From contig NZ_AJLL01000091.1 in the NCBI RefSeq assembly GCF_000317225.1, positions 1 through 41,268 on the forward strand: DNA of 41,268 bases, given 5' to 3'. Both the position numbers and the translations under genes were made by a program. Below are positions 1 through 9,900 of the stretch, piece after piece (the first letter of the stretch is position 1; the number at the start of each line of letters is the position of its first letter). A model generated the notes under the pieces. That model was not told where the DNA came from, ran no database searches, and saw only the letters and a program-made list of their open reading frames with translations. Source of the stretch: Fischerella thermalis PCC 7521 (lineage in GTDB: Bacteria > Cyanobacteriota > Cyanobacteriia > Cyanobacteriales > Nostocaceae).

Positions 1-81
1 AAGGAGAGGGGTGCCAAAGGCGGGGTGAGGTAATATCTATGAATGCAACTCGGTATCAATCTACCAGCCAGCAATCAAATA

Positions 82-1449
82 CTATATCTTCAAGTGTTCC
101 CGAAAATATTGTTGATATAACTGACAGCGTGGGACTAATTTATCACCAACTCTCTTAACTAATCCCATACTATATAACTGATACGCTTGTATTGTTTCTA
201 TATCAACTGGTTCTGTTGCCGTCACTACTTGCATAAATACCTTGGCTAAGGTGGGATTGACTTGAAAAATATGCAAAAATCGCCGTAAATGTTCTTCATA
301 AATTCCGGCATTTGTGGGAGCAGTTTTTAATAAATTTTCCAATCTTATATCCCCAACTGCGAGGTGATAAAGTGCTAATCTAATTAAATATGGATGTCCT
401 CCAAACATAGACATTAATTGCTGTACTTGGGTTGGATTGTAATCAAGTTTATGACGCTGGGCTAAGTCTTCTATTTGTTCTGGAGCAAACTCCGTCAATT
501 CAACTACTAACCCAACATTAAATGGTGATTGATTTATATCCAATGACCCATAGTTTTCAGTGGAATGTACTACAGCTAATCGTAATTTTTCCCAAATTTC
601 TACCGTTTTCGCTTCTTCATGCCAACTACGTAACATGGCAAAAAAACCTTGAGAAATGTCAGGATATTGAAAAACTCTATCTACTTCATCTAATGCTAAA
701 ACTAAATTATTGTTGATTTGATATAGAATATTATCTTCAAAATATGTAGTGCAATTAATAATGCTACCCCTATACTCATCCCAAGATTCATTGAATGAAG
801 TAGTTAATTTCAATTTGTGACTAACATAAGCACAAAAACAGCGCAAAAATTTATCCAAATTACTAAAAATTGTTGCTTCTGCTTGCAACAAGTTTAAACG
901 TACTGTATAGTAACCTCTCTGATTTGAATGAGCAATAATTCTCTCAAGCAGAGATGTTTTACCCATTTGTTTTGGAGCTTTAATCCGAATTAAAGAACCT
1001 GCTTGGAGAATCGTTTCATAACAACGTTCTTCTATTGGCGTTCGCGTAGCGTCTCCTGTGGAGAATCGCTGTATATAAAATGCAGAATTCAGTGGCACTA
1101 AACCTTCTGGGTATTCTAGCGTAAATTCATTTTTTATGGTACTGTAACTATCATGATGCACTGCTGCTGGCAGAATATTGATATTCCTAAAGTTATAACG
1201 CTCGATCGCTGCACGAAAATTAGTTTTACTAACCTCTTCTCCTAATGCTTCTGAAAGTAACTTCCACAGTTTGAAACCTACATCCTGCCGGAGATATTTG
1301 GCTGCATAACCTTCATTGGTGGCAATTTCATCATAACTTAGTCCTTGCCATGAGCCTTGAAGGATAATTATTTCTACATCTTTCAAGTGTCTGTTAATTT
1401 TGTTAAAGACAACTCCATCTAAAATTTCTAACCCTTCTTCCCAGTTCAT
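82..1449 (-). CDS. AAA-like ATPase with vMAP-type N-terminal HTH domain
   Basis: 455 aa. The first ~85 residues match the small helical domain found at the start of many cyanobacterial AAA-like (PF14516-type) proteins linked to vWA-MoxR conflict systems (motif SYDEIA, then DVGFKLWKLLSEALGE). The ATPase follows, with a Walker A-like stretch APKQMGKTSLL near residue 160 and Walker B LVLALDEVD near 250. The C-terminal third is helical, as in STAND-like regulators. The family is thought to act in signalling or biological conflict; substrate and partner are unknown. The gene stands alone, with no effector domain visible. Residues ~128-137 (RFSTGDATRT) are encoded by a dispersed palindromic repeat and are absent, from memory, in typical relatives. 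Family confident, role not. Confidence 0.85.
   Translation of the reverse strand: MNWEEGLEILDGVVFNKINRHLKDVEIIILQGSWQGLSYDEIATNEGYAAKYLRQDVGFKLWKLLSEALGEEVSKTNFRAAIERYNFRNINILPAAVHHDSYSTIKNEFTLEYPEGLVPLNSAFYIQRFSTGDATRTPIEERCYETILQAGSLIRIKAPKQMGKTSLLERIIAHSNQRGYYTVRLNLLQAEATIFSNLDKFLRCFCAYVSHKLKLTTSFNESWDEYRGSIINCTTYFEDNILYQINNNLVLALDEVDRVFQYPDISQGFFAMLRSWHEEAKTVEIWEKLRLAVVHSTENYGSLDINQSPFNVGLVVELTEFAPEQIEDLAQRHKLDYNPTQVQQLMSMFGGHPYLIRLALYHLAVGDIRLENLLKTAPTNAGIYEEHLRRFLHIFQVNPTLAKVFMQVVTATEPVDIETIQAYQLYSMGLVKRVGDKLVPRCQLYQQYFREHLKI
1037..1065. repeat. Dispersed cyanobacterial repeat inserted in frame in a CDS
   Basis: The core GGCGTTCGCGTAGCGTCTCC followed by TGTGGAGAA belongs to a repeat type common between genes in Nostoc-like genomes. 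A related core (GGCGTTAGCGTAGC on the minus strand) is intergenic at 34002-34046. Here it sits inside the AAA-like gene and adds roughly eight to nine residues just before the conserved PIEERCYE stretch, without breaking the frame. Confidence 0.7.
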
Positions 1450-1809
1450 TCTTCATCCTGAATAGATATATAGGATTATTATTCGAGTTTTAATAAACGA
1501 CCTACTTTTGAAAACTGACAAAATCAAAAGTACTGTGTTTAATAAACCACTCAAACATCCATTTCAAAGTAAATCTGCGATCGCGATTTCTTATCTATGC
1601 TGGTTTACCATTGTTTTCTCTTGCTTTCTCTGACACTTGTACACACAACCGTATTTTCTTATGTAGAGAAATAAACAAGTTCAACAATATAGGATCTAAT
1701 TAACCACAGTCTGTTCCTACAATATCATTTAGAGACTTCCAGGGTATCAGCCAAGATATGTGTAAAACTGGGATATTTTGTAAAGTTTAATTTAGCTAGA
1801 TACGAATGA
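1450..1809. other. Intergenic stretch without a recognisable gene
   Basis: About 360 bases between the starts/ends of two minus-strand genes. It is AT-rich, with one HIP1 octamer GCGATCGC at 1577-1584. I see no convincing coding frame, RNA gene or terminator. It should hold the promoter of the AAA-like gene, but no clear -10/-35 pair stands out. Confidence 0.5.
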
Positions 1810-2679
1810 TCAAACCAAAACAAGCAGAGGAGTCAAAACACCATCTTTTGTTTGTCCAATCCCCAAAAAGCGTTCATCTTCTGCGTAAACTCGCAATATT
1901 TGTGAAGAATTATTTTCAAAAGTGATCTTCTGACCTTGACACCATTTTTGATCTGCTGGTGCGCTTAAACTGACACAAGGTAAATGCTGCAAAGCTACAT
2001 CGGGGGGAAGGGGTTGAAAAGTTCTGGCTTGCAATTGTGCTTCTAAATCTGTAAAAGTCAGACTATCTGCTAATTGAAACCCACTGCTAGCAGTACGTTG
2101 CAAAGCCGCGAGAGTACCGCCAGTTCCTAATACTGTACCTAAATCACGAGCGATCGCTCTAATATATGTTCCCGTACCACAGGCGATCGCAACATCCACC
2201 TCCGGAAATTCCCCCTCTCGCCAGTCTAAAATCTTTATCTTGAATACTTCCACTATTCGTACTGGCGCTTCCACCATTTCACCCTTACGCGCTAAATCGT
2301 ATAAACGCTTTCCGTCTACTTGTATGGCGCTGTAACTCGGTGGAATTTGTTCTATTTTGCCTTGAAATTTTTGGAGTGCAGTTTTTACCGTTTCTAAAGT
2401 TACATTTGTCACTGATTTTTCTGCAATTATTTCTCCTTGTAAATCATCAGTTGTCGTACGTACACCAAGCCTGATCGTTGCTTGATAAGCTTTTTCACCA
2501 GGAAGATACTGTAACAAACGCGTAGCTTTACCAAGTGCAATTGGTAACACACCCGTTGCTGCTGGGTCGAGAGTACCAGCATGTCCGACTCGCTTGAGGC
2601 GCAAAAGTTTTCGCGTCTTCGCCACACAGTCGTGAGAAGTCCAACCAAATGGTTTGTTGAGATTGAGAAAACCAAACAC
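1810..2679 (-). CDS. truB: tRNA pseudouridine(55) synthase TruB
   Basis: 289 aa, a normal bacterial TruB length. It converts U55 of the tRNA T-loop to pseudouridine. Visible family motifs: [17 protein letters not shown] at the start, [17 protein letters not shown] near residue 30-45 with the catalytic Asp in [23 protein letters not shown] near 115, and [12 protein letters not shown] near 170. The start is GTG at 2679, fixed by the family N-terminus [10 protein letters not shown]. No Shine-Dalgarno is visible, because heptameric repeats begin one base upstream of the start codon. Confidence 0.97.
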   Translation of the reverse strand: MFGFLNLNKPFGWTSHDCVAKTRKLLRLKRVGHAGTLDPAATGVLPIALGKATRLLQYLPGEKAYQATIRLGVRTTTDDLQGEIIAEKSVTNVTLETVKTALQKFQGKIEQIPPSYSAIQVDGKRLYDLARKGEMVEAPVRIVEVFKIKILDWREGEFPEVDVAIACGTGTYIRAIARDLGTVLGTGGTLAALQRTASSGFQLADSLTFTDLEAQLQARTFQPLPPDVALQHLPCVSLSAPADQKWCQGQKITFENNSSQILRVYAEDERFLGIGQTKDGVLTPLLVLV

Positions 2680-2680
2680 G

Positions 2681-2714
2681 ATGAATTATGAATTATGAAT
2701 GATGAATTATGAAA
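2681..2714. repeat. Heptamer-type tandem repeat abutting the truB start
   Basis: Units ATGAATT and ATGAATG repeat in tandem (period about 7) directly upstream of the truB GTG codon and fill the place where a ribosome binding site would be expected. This fits the short tandemly repeated repetitive (STRR) sequences known from heterocystous cyanobacteria. Confidence 0.75.
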
Positions 2715-2831
2715 TTTTTTGGTTGATAAATATAGCTTGAAATCGGATCGGGGAACTCACCGACCCCTGGTGGGGATTAGGGACAACGGGGATTGGGACA
2801 AGGTAAAGGAGAAAGGGGAAAGTGAAAAATA

Positions 2832-2880
2832 CCAACCACTAACTACTAACTACCAACTACCAACTACTAACCATTAACAA
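2832..2880. repeat. Heptameric STRR array overlapping a stop codon
   Basis: Seven consecutive 7-mers of the form C(C/T)AAC(C/T)A: CCAACCA, CTAACTA twice, CCAACTA twice, CTAACCA, then a decayed TTAACAA. The array runs into the last codons and the stop codon of the minus-strand nucleoside hydrolase gene, so the repeat probably reshaped that C-terminus. A purine-rich tract (2780-2825) precedes it. Confidence 0.85.
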
Positions 2881-3802
2881 ATCTAGCCCATTGTTGCAAA
2901 ATATAAGCGTAAAAAGCCTCTTTATCCACCTTATCCATCGCGTAAATTTTGCGACCTCCAGATACTATCTTTGTACGTCCCTGGCTAAGACCAGAAGTAA
3001 CAATTTCAGTTTCCCATTCCCGGAGTTGATATAATTCTGGGCGACCTAAATAAGCTGTTGCTAGTACGTCCCAAAAATAATAATCTTGGGGAATTACCAG
3101 TGCATAACATTGTCCAGCTAAATCGGAGATGGGATAGTGGCGTTGTTGTGCGATTTTTCGTAGGATCTCAGATGTCACAGGTACATTATTAGTCAAATCT
3201 AAAGGACACATAATAATTTCAATCTGAGTTTGCCATACCCGTGCAGCGGAAACAGGATCCCAATACACATTCCATTCTGCGGAACCATCTTGTCCTGGTT
3301 CCCAATTTTTTTCCACATTACCAGGGACATTTAGCGCTCCTCCCATCCAGACAATTTTTTGAATTTTGGCTTCAATATCTGGTGCTTTGTCCAAGGCTGT
3401 TGCGATCGTCGTTAATGGGCCAGTTACCATTAGCGTCACAGGTTCTGGTGCTTGTTGCAACACTTTTACCATAAAATCCTGACCAGGTTCGGCAACTAGA
3501 GGTGTAATAATGCGATCGCTTTGATTAAGAATTGGCAGATGATCTACCACAAAAGAATCACGGCGATAGAGATAGGGGAAAGGATTGATACCGCGTACAG
3601 TGCTTTCTGCGACGGGAATATGAGTACCACCCATCAAATCCAGGATTTTCCGCGTAGCGCTAACAGCAGGTTGTACATAACAATCAGCAGGAGTGACAAC
3701 AACACCTAGAAGTTGGATATGATCCATAGTCATCAACAACATAGTTGCTAAGTAGTCATCTACACCGCCATCGTGATCCATTAATACAAGTTGTTTAGCC
3801 AT
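2867..3802 (-). CDS. Nucleoside hydrolase (IUNH family)
   Basis: 311 aa, typical for inosine/uridine-preferring nucleoside hydrolases, which split ribonucleosides into base and ribose. The calcium/ribose-binding motif DHDGGVDD is at residues 9-16 (usual form DxDxGxDD). TGPLTTIATAL (~127), VWMGGA (~150) and EWNVYWDP (~176) are further family signatures. The last residues (FVNG) are encoded inside a heptamer repeat. It is divergent from a cytosine-deaminase-like gene, with only 17 bp between start codons; together they suggest nucleoside salvage (e.g. cytidine to cytosine to uracil), an inference from position. Exact base preference is not readable from sequence. Confidence 0.93.
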   Translation of the reverse strand: MAKQLVLMDHDGGVDDYLATMLLMTMDHIQLLGVVVTPADCYVQPAVSATRKILDLMGGTHIPVAESTVRGINPFPYLYRRDSFVVDHLPILNQSDRIITPLVAEPGQDFMVKVLQQAPEPVTLMVTGPLTTIATALDKAPDIEAKIQKIVWMGGALNVPGNVEKNWEPGQDGSAEWNVYWDPVSAARVWQTQIEIIMCPLDLTNNVPVTSEILRKIAQQRHYPISDLAGQCYALVIPQDYYFWDVLATAYLGRPELYQLREWETEIVTSGLSQGRTKIVSGGRKIYAMDKVDKEAFYAYILQQWARFVNG

Positions 3803-3819
3803 AACAGGAGAATAAATAA

Positions 3820-4251
3820 ATGGATGAGTTTATGAAAGCCGCCATTGACGAAGCAAAACAAGGTAGACAAGAAGGTGGAATCCCCATTGGTTCTGTGCTT
3901 GTCAAAGATGGCAAAATTGTAGGCAGAGGACATAACAAGCGCGTCCAAGACAACGATCCTGTCACCCACGCCGAAATTGATTGTCTGCGTAACGCAGGTA
4001 GAATTGGCAATTACCAAGGTACAACACTCTATTCAACCTTAATGCCATGCTATTTGTGTGCCGGTGCGGTAGTACAATTTGGCATAAAAAAAGTTGTAGC
4101 CGCAGAATCCAGAACATTCCCCGGTGCAAAAGAATTTATGGTATCTCGCGGCGTCGAAGTCGTTGATTTAGACTTAGAAGAATGCGAAAAAATGATGAGT
4201 GAATTTATTCAACAAAATCCCGAACTGTGGAACGAAGATATTGGTAAATGA
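3820..4251 (+). CDS. Cytosine deaminase-like nucleoside deaminase
   Basis: 143 aa, CDA fold. Zinc ligands are in THAEIDCLR (residues ~47-55, the catalytic H-A-E) and PCYLCAGAV (~72-80, PCxxC). The N-terminal EGGIPIGSVLV and the C-terminal ending (PELWNEDIG) resemble fungal cytosine deaminase (Fcy1-type) more than tRNA adenosine deaminase TadA, which lacks such a tail. Likely reaction: cytosine to uracil plus ammonia; guanine or another base cannot be excluded. A good ribosome site (AGGAGA) lies 8 bases before the ATG. Its divergent neighbour, a nucleoside hydrolase, would supply free bases. Confidence 0.88.
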   Translation: MDEFMKAAIDEAKQGRQEGGIPIGSVLVKDGKIVGRGHNKRVQDNDPVTHAEIDCLRNAGRIGNYQGTTLYSTLMPCYLCAGAVVQFGIKKVVAAESRTFPGAKEFMVSRGVEVVDLDLEECEKMMSEFIQQNPELWNEDIGK

Positions 4252-4327
4252 AAGATCAATGATGAAACAATTAATACTTGATCTCAATTAATAACTCCCA
4301 ATCCCCAATCAGCAATTAGCGAATCTA

Positions 4328-4367
4328 TCTGCGTGCATCTGTGTGCATCTGTGTGCATCGGTGGTCG
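4328..4367. repeat. 10-bp tandem repeat
   Basis: Units TCTGCGTGCA, TCTGTGTGCA, TCTGTGTGCA and a diverged TCGGTGGTCG. The last part (TGCATCGGTGGTCG, 4354-4367) recurs with one change at 33969-33982, and inverted at 38292-38305, so this is part of a dispersed family. Confidence 0.8.
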
Positions 4368-4435
4368 ATTTTCAAATATGATTTTTCCCAGGTTAATAAT
4401 TGATTGTAAGTAAAAATCCCCGATCCAAAATCTGT

Positions 4436-6085
4436 ATGACTTCACCACCCCAATTGCTTACCGATCCATTTCTGCAACTCCCAACTCCAAATTCAGTCAG
4501 AGTCGTGTGGTTTACCGAGTTTGCTGGTAACAAACATTTGGTTTCCTATGGTGAAAACTTAGCCATAAAAGTATTAGCCACAACAACCAAACTTAGCCGT
4601 ACTCGTGAAGATCAACAATCAAGAGTAGGAAGTCAAACTCAAGACGGACAAATTTATCAAAACCCTGTTTACCGTCATATTTGGAGACATGAAGCTGAAA
4701 TAACTGGTTTAATTCCCAATACAAGGATTCCTTATCAAATTACAAGTGTACGGGAAGATAACCAAAGTGTCAGTAGTGAAGTGTTTACTCTTGCACCTAC
4801 ACCTACACCCAACACCCCACTAAAAATTCTCCTTACCTCCGATCACCAAATCAAACCGATGGTTGCGGCAAATTTACAAAAAGTTGTAGAAACAGTTGGA
4901 CGAGTAGATGCAGTTTGGTTTGCTGGTGATTTAGCGAATATTCCCGATCGCGCCAGTGAATGGTTTGATGATAATCGGGGTGGTGCATTTTTCCCCTGTT
5001 TACAAGGTCGTGCTAAATATGAAATAGAACATAACGGTATAAAAACAAGCTACACTGGCGGGCAAATTATTCAACATGCACCCATGTTTACCTGCATTGG
5101 TAATCATGAAATCATGGGGCGTTATGCTCAAAAAGGCAGTTTGAACGAAGAGTTTAACGATACTATTCCCCGTGCAGCAGCGCTCAAATTATACGGGGAG
5201 CAATCCCTCAAAGAGAATTCTTTTAATACTGATACATACGAAGAGATATTTACTTTACCGCAGAGTTCAGAAGGCGGAAAAACCTACTATGCCACTACCT
5301 TTGGTGATGTGCGTTTGGTAGTGCTTTATGCTACCAATATGTGGCGCTATACCACTAATGAAGGTAAATATAAGGGAAAATACGGTGAACCAGAAACAGA
5401 ATTAAACAATCCCCAAGAGTGGGGTTATGGTCAGCATATATACGAACCAATTGCTCAAGGAAGTCAACAGTACAACTGGTTAGTGCAAGAACTCAACAGC
5501 CCTGAATTTAAAAAAGCCAAGTATAAAATCGTGATGCTGCATCATCCGCCTCATACTCTAGGTGATAACATTATCCCTGCCTATACTGATCCAGTACAAA
5601 TGATTGAACAGGATGAAACTGGCAATATTCAAGCAGTACGTTATGAGTACCCCAAACAAGCAGACTACATTATTCGTGATGTGCTGCCATTATTAGAAGC
5701 AGCTGAGGTGCAATTAGTATTTTTTGGTCATTCTCATTTATGGAACCGCTTTTGCAGTCCATCGGGGATGCACTTTTTAGAAACTTCCAACGTTGGTAAC
5801 TCTTATGGCGCTGCGTACGGTAAAACAAAACGTAAGAATTTACCACCTTGGGAAAGTCAGGATTATGTAGCAAGTGGTGATCCTTATGGGTTAGTACCAC
5901 TCACACCTACAATTGCACCTATTTTAGATGAAGATGGTCAACCCATGCCTTACATTGCCAGTAATGACATAACAGTGTTTAGTATCTTCGATACAGGTAC
6001 GGGAACGGTGAGTAGCTATCGTTTTGATACGCGCAAGCTAGATGGAGAGGTAATTAAGTTTGATGAATTTAAACTAAATCAATAA
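4436..6085 (+). CDS. Metallophosphoesterase with N-terminal fibronectin-like domain
   Basis: 549 aa from the ATG at 4436; a TTG 12 codons upstream is open but less likely. Residues ~1-115 look like the beta-sandwich domain of purple-acid-phosphatase-type enzymes. The calcineurin-like fold follows with LLTSDHQ (~138), FAGDLAN (~165), IGNHE (~220), MLHHPPH (~370) and GHSHLW (~430), which supply the usual metal ligands. The first block has SDHQ where DxH is usual, so one metal ligand may differ. No signal peptide is visible, so the protein is probably cytoplasmic. Substrate unknown; a phosphomonoester or phosphodiester is likely. Transcribed alone or with the small gene that follows. Confidence 0.85.
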   Translation: MTSPPQLLTDPFLQLPTPNSVRVVWFTEFAGNKHLVSYGENLAIKVLATTTKLSRTREDQQSRVGSQTQDGQIYQNPVYRHIWRHEAEITGLIPNTRIPYQITSVREDNQSVSSEVFTLAPTPTPNTPLKILLTSDHQIKPMVAANLQKVVETVGRVDAVWFAGDLANIPDRASEWFDDNRGGAFFPCLQGRAKYEIEHNGIKTSYTGGQIIQHAPMFTCIGNHEIMGRYAQKGSLNEEFNDTIPRAAALKLYGEQSLKENSFNTDTYEEIFTLPQSSEGGKTYYATTFGDVRLVVLYATNMWRYTTNEGKYKGKYGEPETELNNPQEWGYGQHIYEPIAQGSQQYNWLVQELNSPEFKKAKYKIVMLHHPPHTLGDNIIPAYTDPVQMIEQDETGNIQAVRYEYPKQADYIIRDVLPLLEAAEVQLVFFGHSHLWNRFCSPSGMHFLETSNVGNSYGAAYGKTKRKNLPPWESQDYVASGDPYGLVPLTPTIAPILDEDGQPMPYIASNDITVFSIFDTGTGTVSSYRFDTRKLDGEVIKFDEFKLNQ

Positions 6086-6146
6086 TTTTTGCTTCTTCTT
6101 TCGTCCGCCAAGAAATAAATTTATTTATGAGACAAGATGAAGTGAG

Positions 6147-6578
6147 TTGTCATATGAAATCCTCAAGCAGCTATTACAGAGGATGGATAGCCTGGAATCG
6201 CGCTTTGGCAATGGTGATTTTGATAGCAGTGTGATTGCAAAATCTCCCAGCGATTTAGAGCAGAGGTTAGAAATGATTTCTAACAGGCTGACACAACTAG
6301 AATCAGCATTTGTGCGCTTCCAAAACTTTCAAAACAGTAAAAGGTCAACTAGAAAGCAATATTCCCCATATTTTGATGATTCGCACCTTCAATCACAGCT
6401 TCAGTCTATGAGTGAGGAAAATCTAGCACGACGATTGGGAGTGGATACAGCTACTTTAACTAAGGAGCGAACAACTAGCAGCCCAGAAGATTTTCTGAGA
6501 TGGTGTAGGTCGAGAGATCCAGGTAGGCTGGGGTGGCAATATAACTCTCAGTTGAATCTGTACCATCCCGTTAATTAA
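6147..6578 (+). CDS. Small coiled-coil protein of unknown function
   Basis: 143 aa if it starts at TTG 6147, or 131 aa from the first ATG at 6183; an in-frame TGA at 6138 excludes longer forms. Residues ~5-65 have heptad-like leucines (LLQRMDSLE, LEQRLEMISNRLTQLE) that predict a coiled coil. The C-terminal ~50 residues (ARRLGVDTATL, then FLRWCRSRDP and GWQYN) look like a small helix-turn-helix-like module ending at the stop. The start lies 61 bp after the phosphoesterase stop. I recognise no family; it resembles hypothetical proteins restricted to cyanobacteria. Confidence 0.6.
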   Translation: MSYEILKQLLQRMDSLESRFGNGDFDSSVIAKSPSDLEQRLEMISNRLTQLESAFVRFQNFQNSKRSTRKQYSPYFDDSHLQSQLQSMSEENLARRLGVDTATLTKERTTSSPEDFLRWCRSRDPGRLGWQYNSQLNLYHPVN

Positions 6579-6941
6579 ATAACCATAAATTACATATATT
6601 TACTTAGAAGAGCTGAGAATAGTCAGTCATAAGTTGTTGTATATACTTTTATCTCTATGCCTTAAAAACCACATTTTTACTTAATGACATATAAATTTTT
6701 ATTTTTAATAAAAACCATATAGAGTTTTTTCTTGAAATTATTCTTTATATATAATCAATTAAATCTTATTAAGTAATATTACCAAGGTTTTGAGCAAGAA
6801 ACAATACGATTATTATATTAGATTGTCAATAGCTACATTATATAGGATGTATTTATAATAACTATCAATAATCTGCGATGATTAACAACTCGCAAACTTA
6901 CTTTCAAAAGTTAGCCTAAAGCTTGAGGTCACTGTAACAAC
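6579..6941. other. AT-rich intergenic region upstream of the defence cassette
   Basis: About 360 bases of very AT-rich sequence with no sensible coding frame. It should hold the promoter of the helicase gene, but no clear sigma-70 promoter or operator stands out. The drop in GC relative to both sides would fit the edge of an acquired island; this is an inference. Confidence 0.5.
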
Positions 6942-9900
6942 ATGAAAATTGACCAACTGAAGCCAAATGTGATTGTTCGTGGTTCCATCCTTCCTGAGCC
7001 TGTACAAGTGCTGGTAGTTATTCCAATGGGTGCTTCAGTAAAACTCATTGGTAAAGGACTCAATACTAATCAGGTTCACGAACCAATACTTAGTGCTTCA
7101 CAGTTGGATTTGTTAGCATCGACACCAGATAAAGAGCCTTTTGATGGTAATGCACAGCACTTTCGTCTAGGTGTGGAAGCCTTACGCTTAGGGTTCGCCT
7201 ACGAATATGATCCTTATTTTGCTCTGGCGATCGCCAGAGTAGACCCCTTACCCCACCAATTAGAAGCAGTTTATGACTATTTCCTCAAACAACCACGCAT
7301 CCGGTTTTTACTTGCAGATGACCCCGGTGCTGGAAAAACTATTATGGCTGGGCTGCTACTCAAAGAACTTAAAGTTAGAGGATTAGTTAAACGCACACTC
7401 ATTATTACCCCTGCTAACCTTACATTTCAATGGCAGCGAGAACTGAAAGATAAATTTCGAGAGGAATTTGAAGTTGTACGTGGGGATATCCTACGAGCTA
7501 ACTATGGTTCTAATCCCTGGCAAGAAAAAAATCAAGTTGTTACTTCAGTATCTTGGGTTTCTCGTATTGAAGATGCAAAAGATAGTTTATTAAGAAGTAA
7601 CTGGGACTTAATTATTGTGGATGAGGCACATAAAATGAGTGCCTACAGTTCAGATAACAAAACCTTAGCTTATAAACTGGGTGAAGAACTTTCAAAAATT
7701 ACCGACCACTATTTGTTAATGACAGCCACGCCCCATAAAGGCGATCCGAAAAACTTTTGTCTGTTCCTAGAACTATTAGACCGAGATGTTTATGGTGATG
7801 TCAGCAGTTTAGAAGAAGCAATGCTACGGAATAATGCTCCTTTCTACCTGCGTCGTACTAAAGAAGCCCTTGTCACCTTTCCTGAAGAAACGGGTATTGT
7901 TAAAAAATTATTCACTAATCGCAAAGTTGAAACTATTGAATTTCAAATTGATGCAGAAGAATTGGAATTTTATAATGCACTAACTGATTACGTAGAAGAG
8001 CAATCAATTAAAGCTTCAACTGATGATACAGCAAGAGGTAGGGCTTTAGGTTTTACAATGGCAATGCTACAGCGTCGCTTTGCTTCTAGTATTTATGCTG
8101 TACGGCGTAGTTTAGAGCGGATGCGCGATAAACGCCAGAGGATTTTAGAAGACCCTGAAGCCTATCGTCAAGAGCAAATTAATAAGAAGCTACCAGAAGA
8201 TTTTGATGATTTAACTGAAACAGAACAGCAAAAAATTATCGGTGATTTAGAAGGTGTAGTTGCTTCTGTTGACCCCATTGCTTTGAAAAAAGAAATTTTG
8301 CAACTAAATGAATTAATTACCCAAGCATTAATTTTAGAAAAACGGGAAGTTGAATCTAAGTTAGTCAAGCTGAAAGAAGTAATTATTCAAGAAGGCATAT
8401 TTAAAGATCCAAAAATGAAAATGCTCATTTTTACTGAGCATAAAGATACTTTAGATTACTTGGTAGGAAAATTAAAAGAATGGGGATTATCTGTTACGCA
8501 AATTCATGGAGGAATGAAAATTGGTGATAGAGATACTCCCAATACTCGTATATATTCAGAACGCGAATTTAGAGAAGATTGTCAAGTTTTAGTAGCCACA
8601 GAAGCAGCAGGGGAAGGTATTAATTTACAATTCTGTTGGTTCATGATTAATTATGACATTCCCTGGAATCCAGTGCGGTTAGAGCAGCGTATGGGACGGA
8701 TTCACCGCTATGGACAGGATAAGGATTGTCTAATCTTTAACTTTGTAGCCATTAATACTAGCGAAGGTAAAGTATTATGGAAACTTTTTGAGCGGATTCG
8801 TGCTATTGAAATAGATTTAGACCCAGAGAGAACGGGTAAAGTATTTAACGTACTTGGTGATATTTTCCCTGCTAATCAGTTAGAACGGATGATGCGGGAT
8901 ATGTATGCTCATAACCTCACTGAGTCTGTAATTCTCAATCGGATTGTGGAACAGGTAGATACAGAACGTTTCCGTAAAATTAGTGATTCAGCTTTAGAAG
9001 GACTTGCTAAACGGGAATTAAATTTATCACAAATTATTGGTAAATCTGCTGAAGCTAAGGAACGGAGATTAGTACCTGAAGTTATCCATGATTTCTTTGT
9101 GCAAGCAGCACATATAGCGGGGATTCATCCCAAGGAAACAGCCAAGGGTAAGAAAATATACAGAATTGGGCGTGTTCCTCGGACTTTATGGGGAACGGGA
9201 GATAGGTTAGAAAATCGCTTTGGTAAGTTGGGACGGGAGTATAAAAAGATTACGTTTGATAAAAATATCTTGACAGATGACCCGACATTGGAATGGGTGA
9301 CACCAGGACATCCCTTATTTGAATGTGTGCGGGATGAAGTTTCAGCACAGGTACAGGAAGACTTGCGGCGGGGTGCGGTGTTTTTTGATTTACATCGTGA
9401 GACACCAGCTAGGTTAGATGTTTTCTCGGCTGCGATCGCAGATGGACGAGGTAGAAAACTCCATGAACGTTTATATGTGGTGCAGACAGATTTAGATGGG
9501 ACAATGACTGTGCGCCAACCAACTTTATTTTTAGATTTAGTACCTGCTAAGGGTGTAGAGTCCAATGTCCAAAATGGGGAAGGTATGGACAATGGGAACT
9601 TAGTTAATAATTTACCAGATGATACTAATTTACCTAGTCGAGAACAAGCTGAACAAGCATTAATAGAACAAGAATTAAATAGCTTTTTAACAGAAATTCG
9701 CACTCAGCGACAGAAGGAAGTAGAGACAATTTCTAACCACATGGAAATTAGTCTGAATGTGATTATTGATAAAGTCCAGATTCAATATGCAGAATTATTT
9801 CAACTCAAAGAATCTGGTTCTAAAGAACAAGGGTTGGATGGTCGCATTAAGCAGTTAGAAGACCGATTATTTGAATTAAATGGGAGGTTAGATCAGCGAC

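Noticed and set aside
5-34. G-rich segment at the left edge (GAGAGGGGTGCC...GGGGTGAGG)
   Set aside because: Probably a dispersed cyanobacterial repeat, but only one copy is in the window and the edge cuts its context; not enough to annotate.
2832-2880. Possible CRISPR array
   Set aside because: The repeat unit is 7 bp with no spacers and no cas genes nearby; it is an STRR array.
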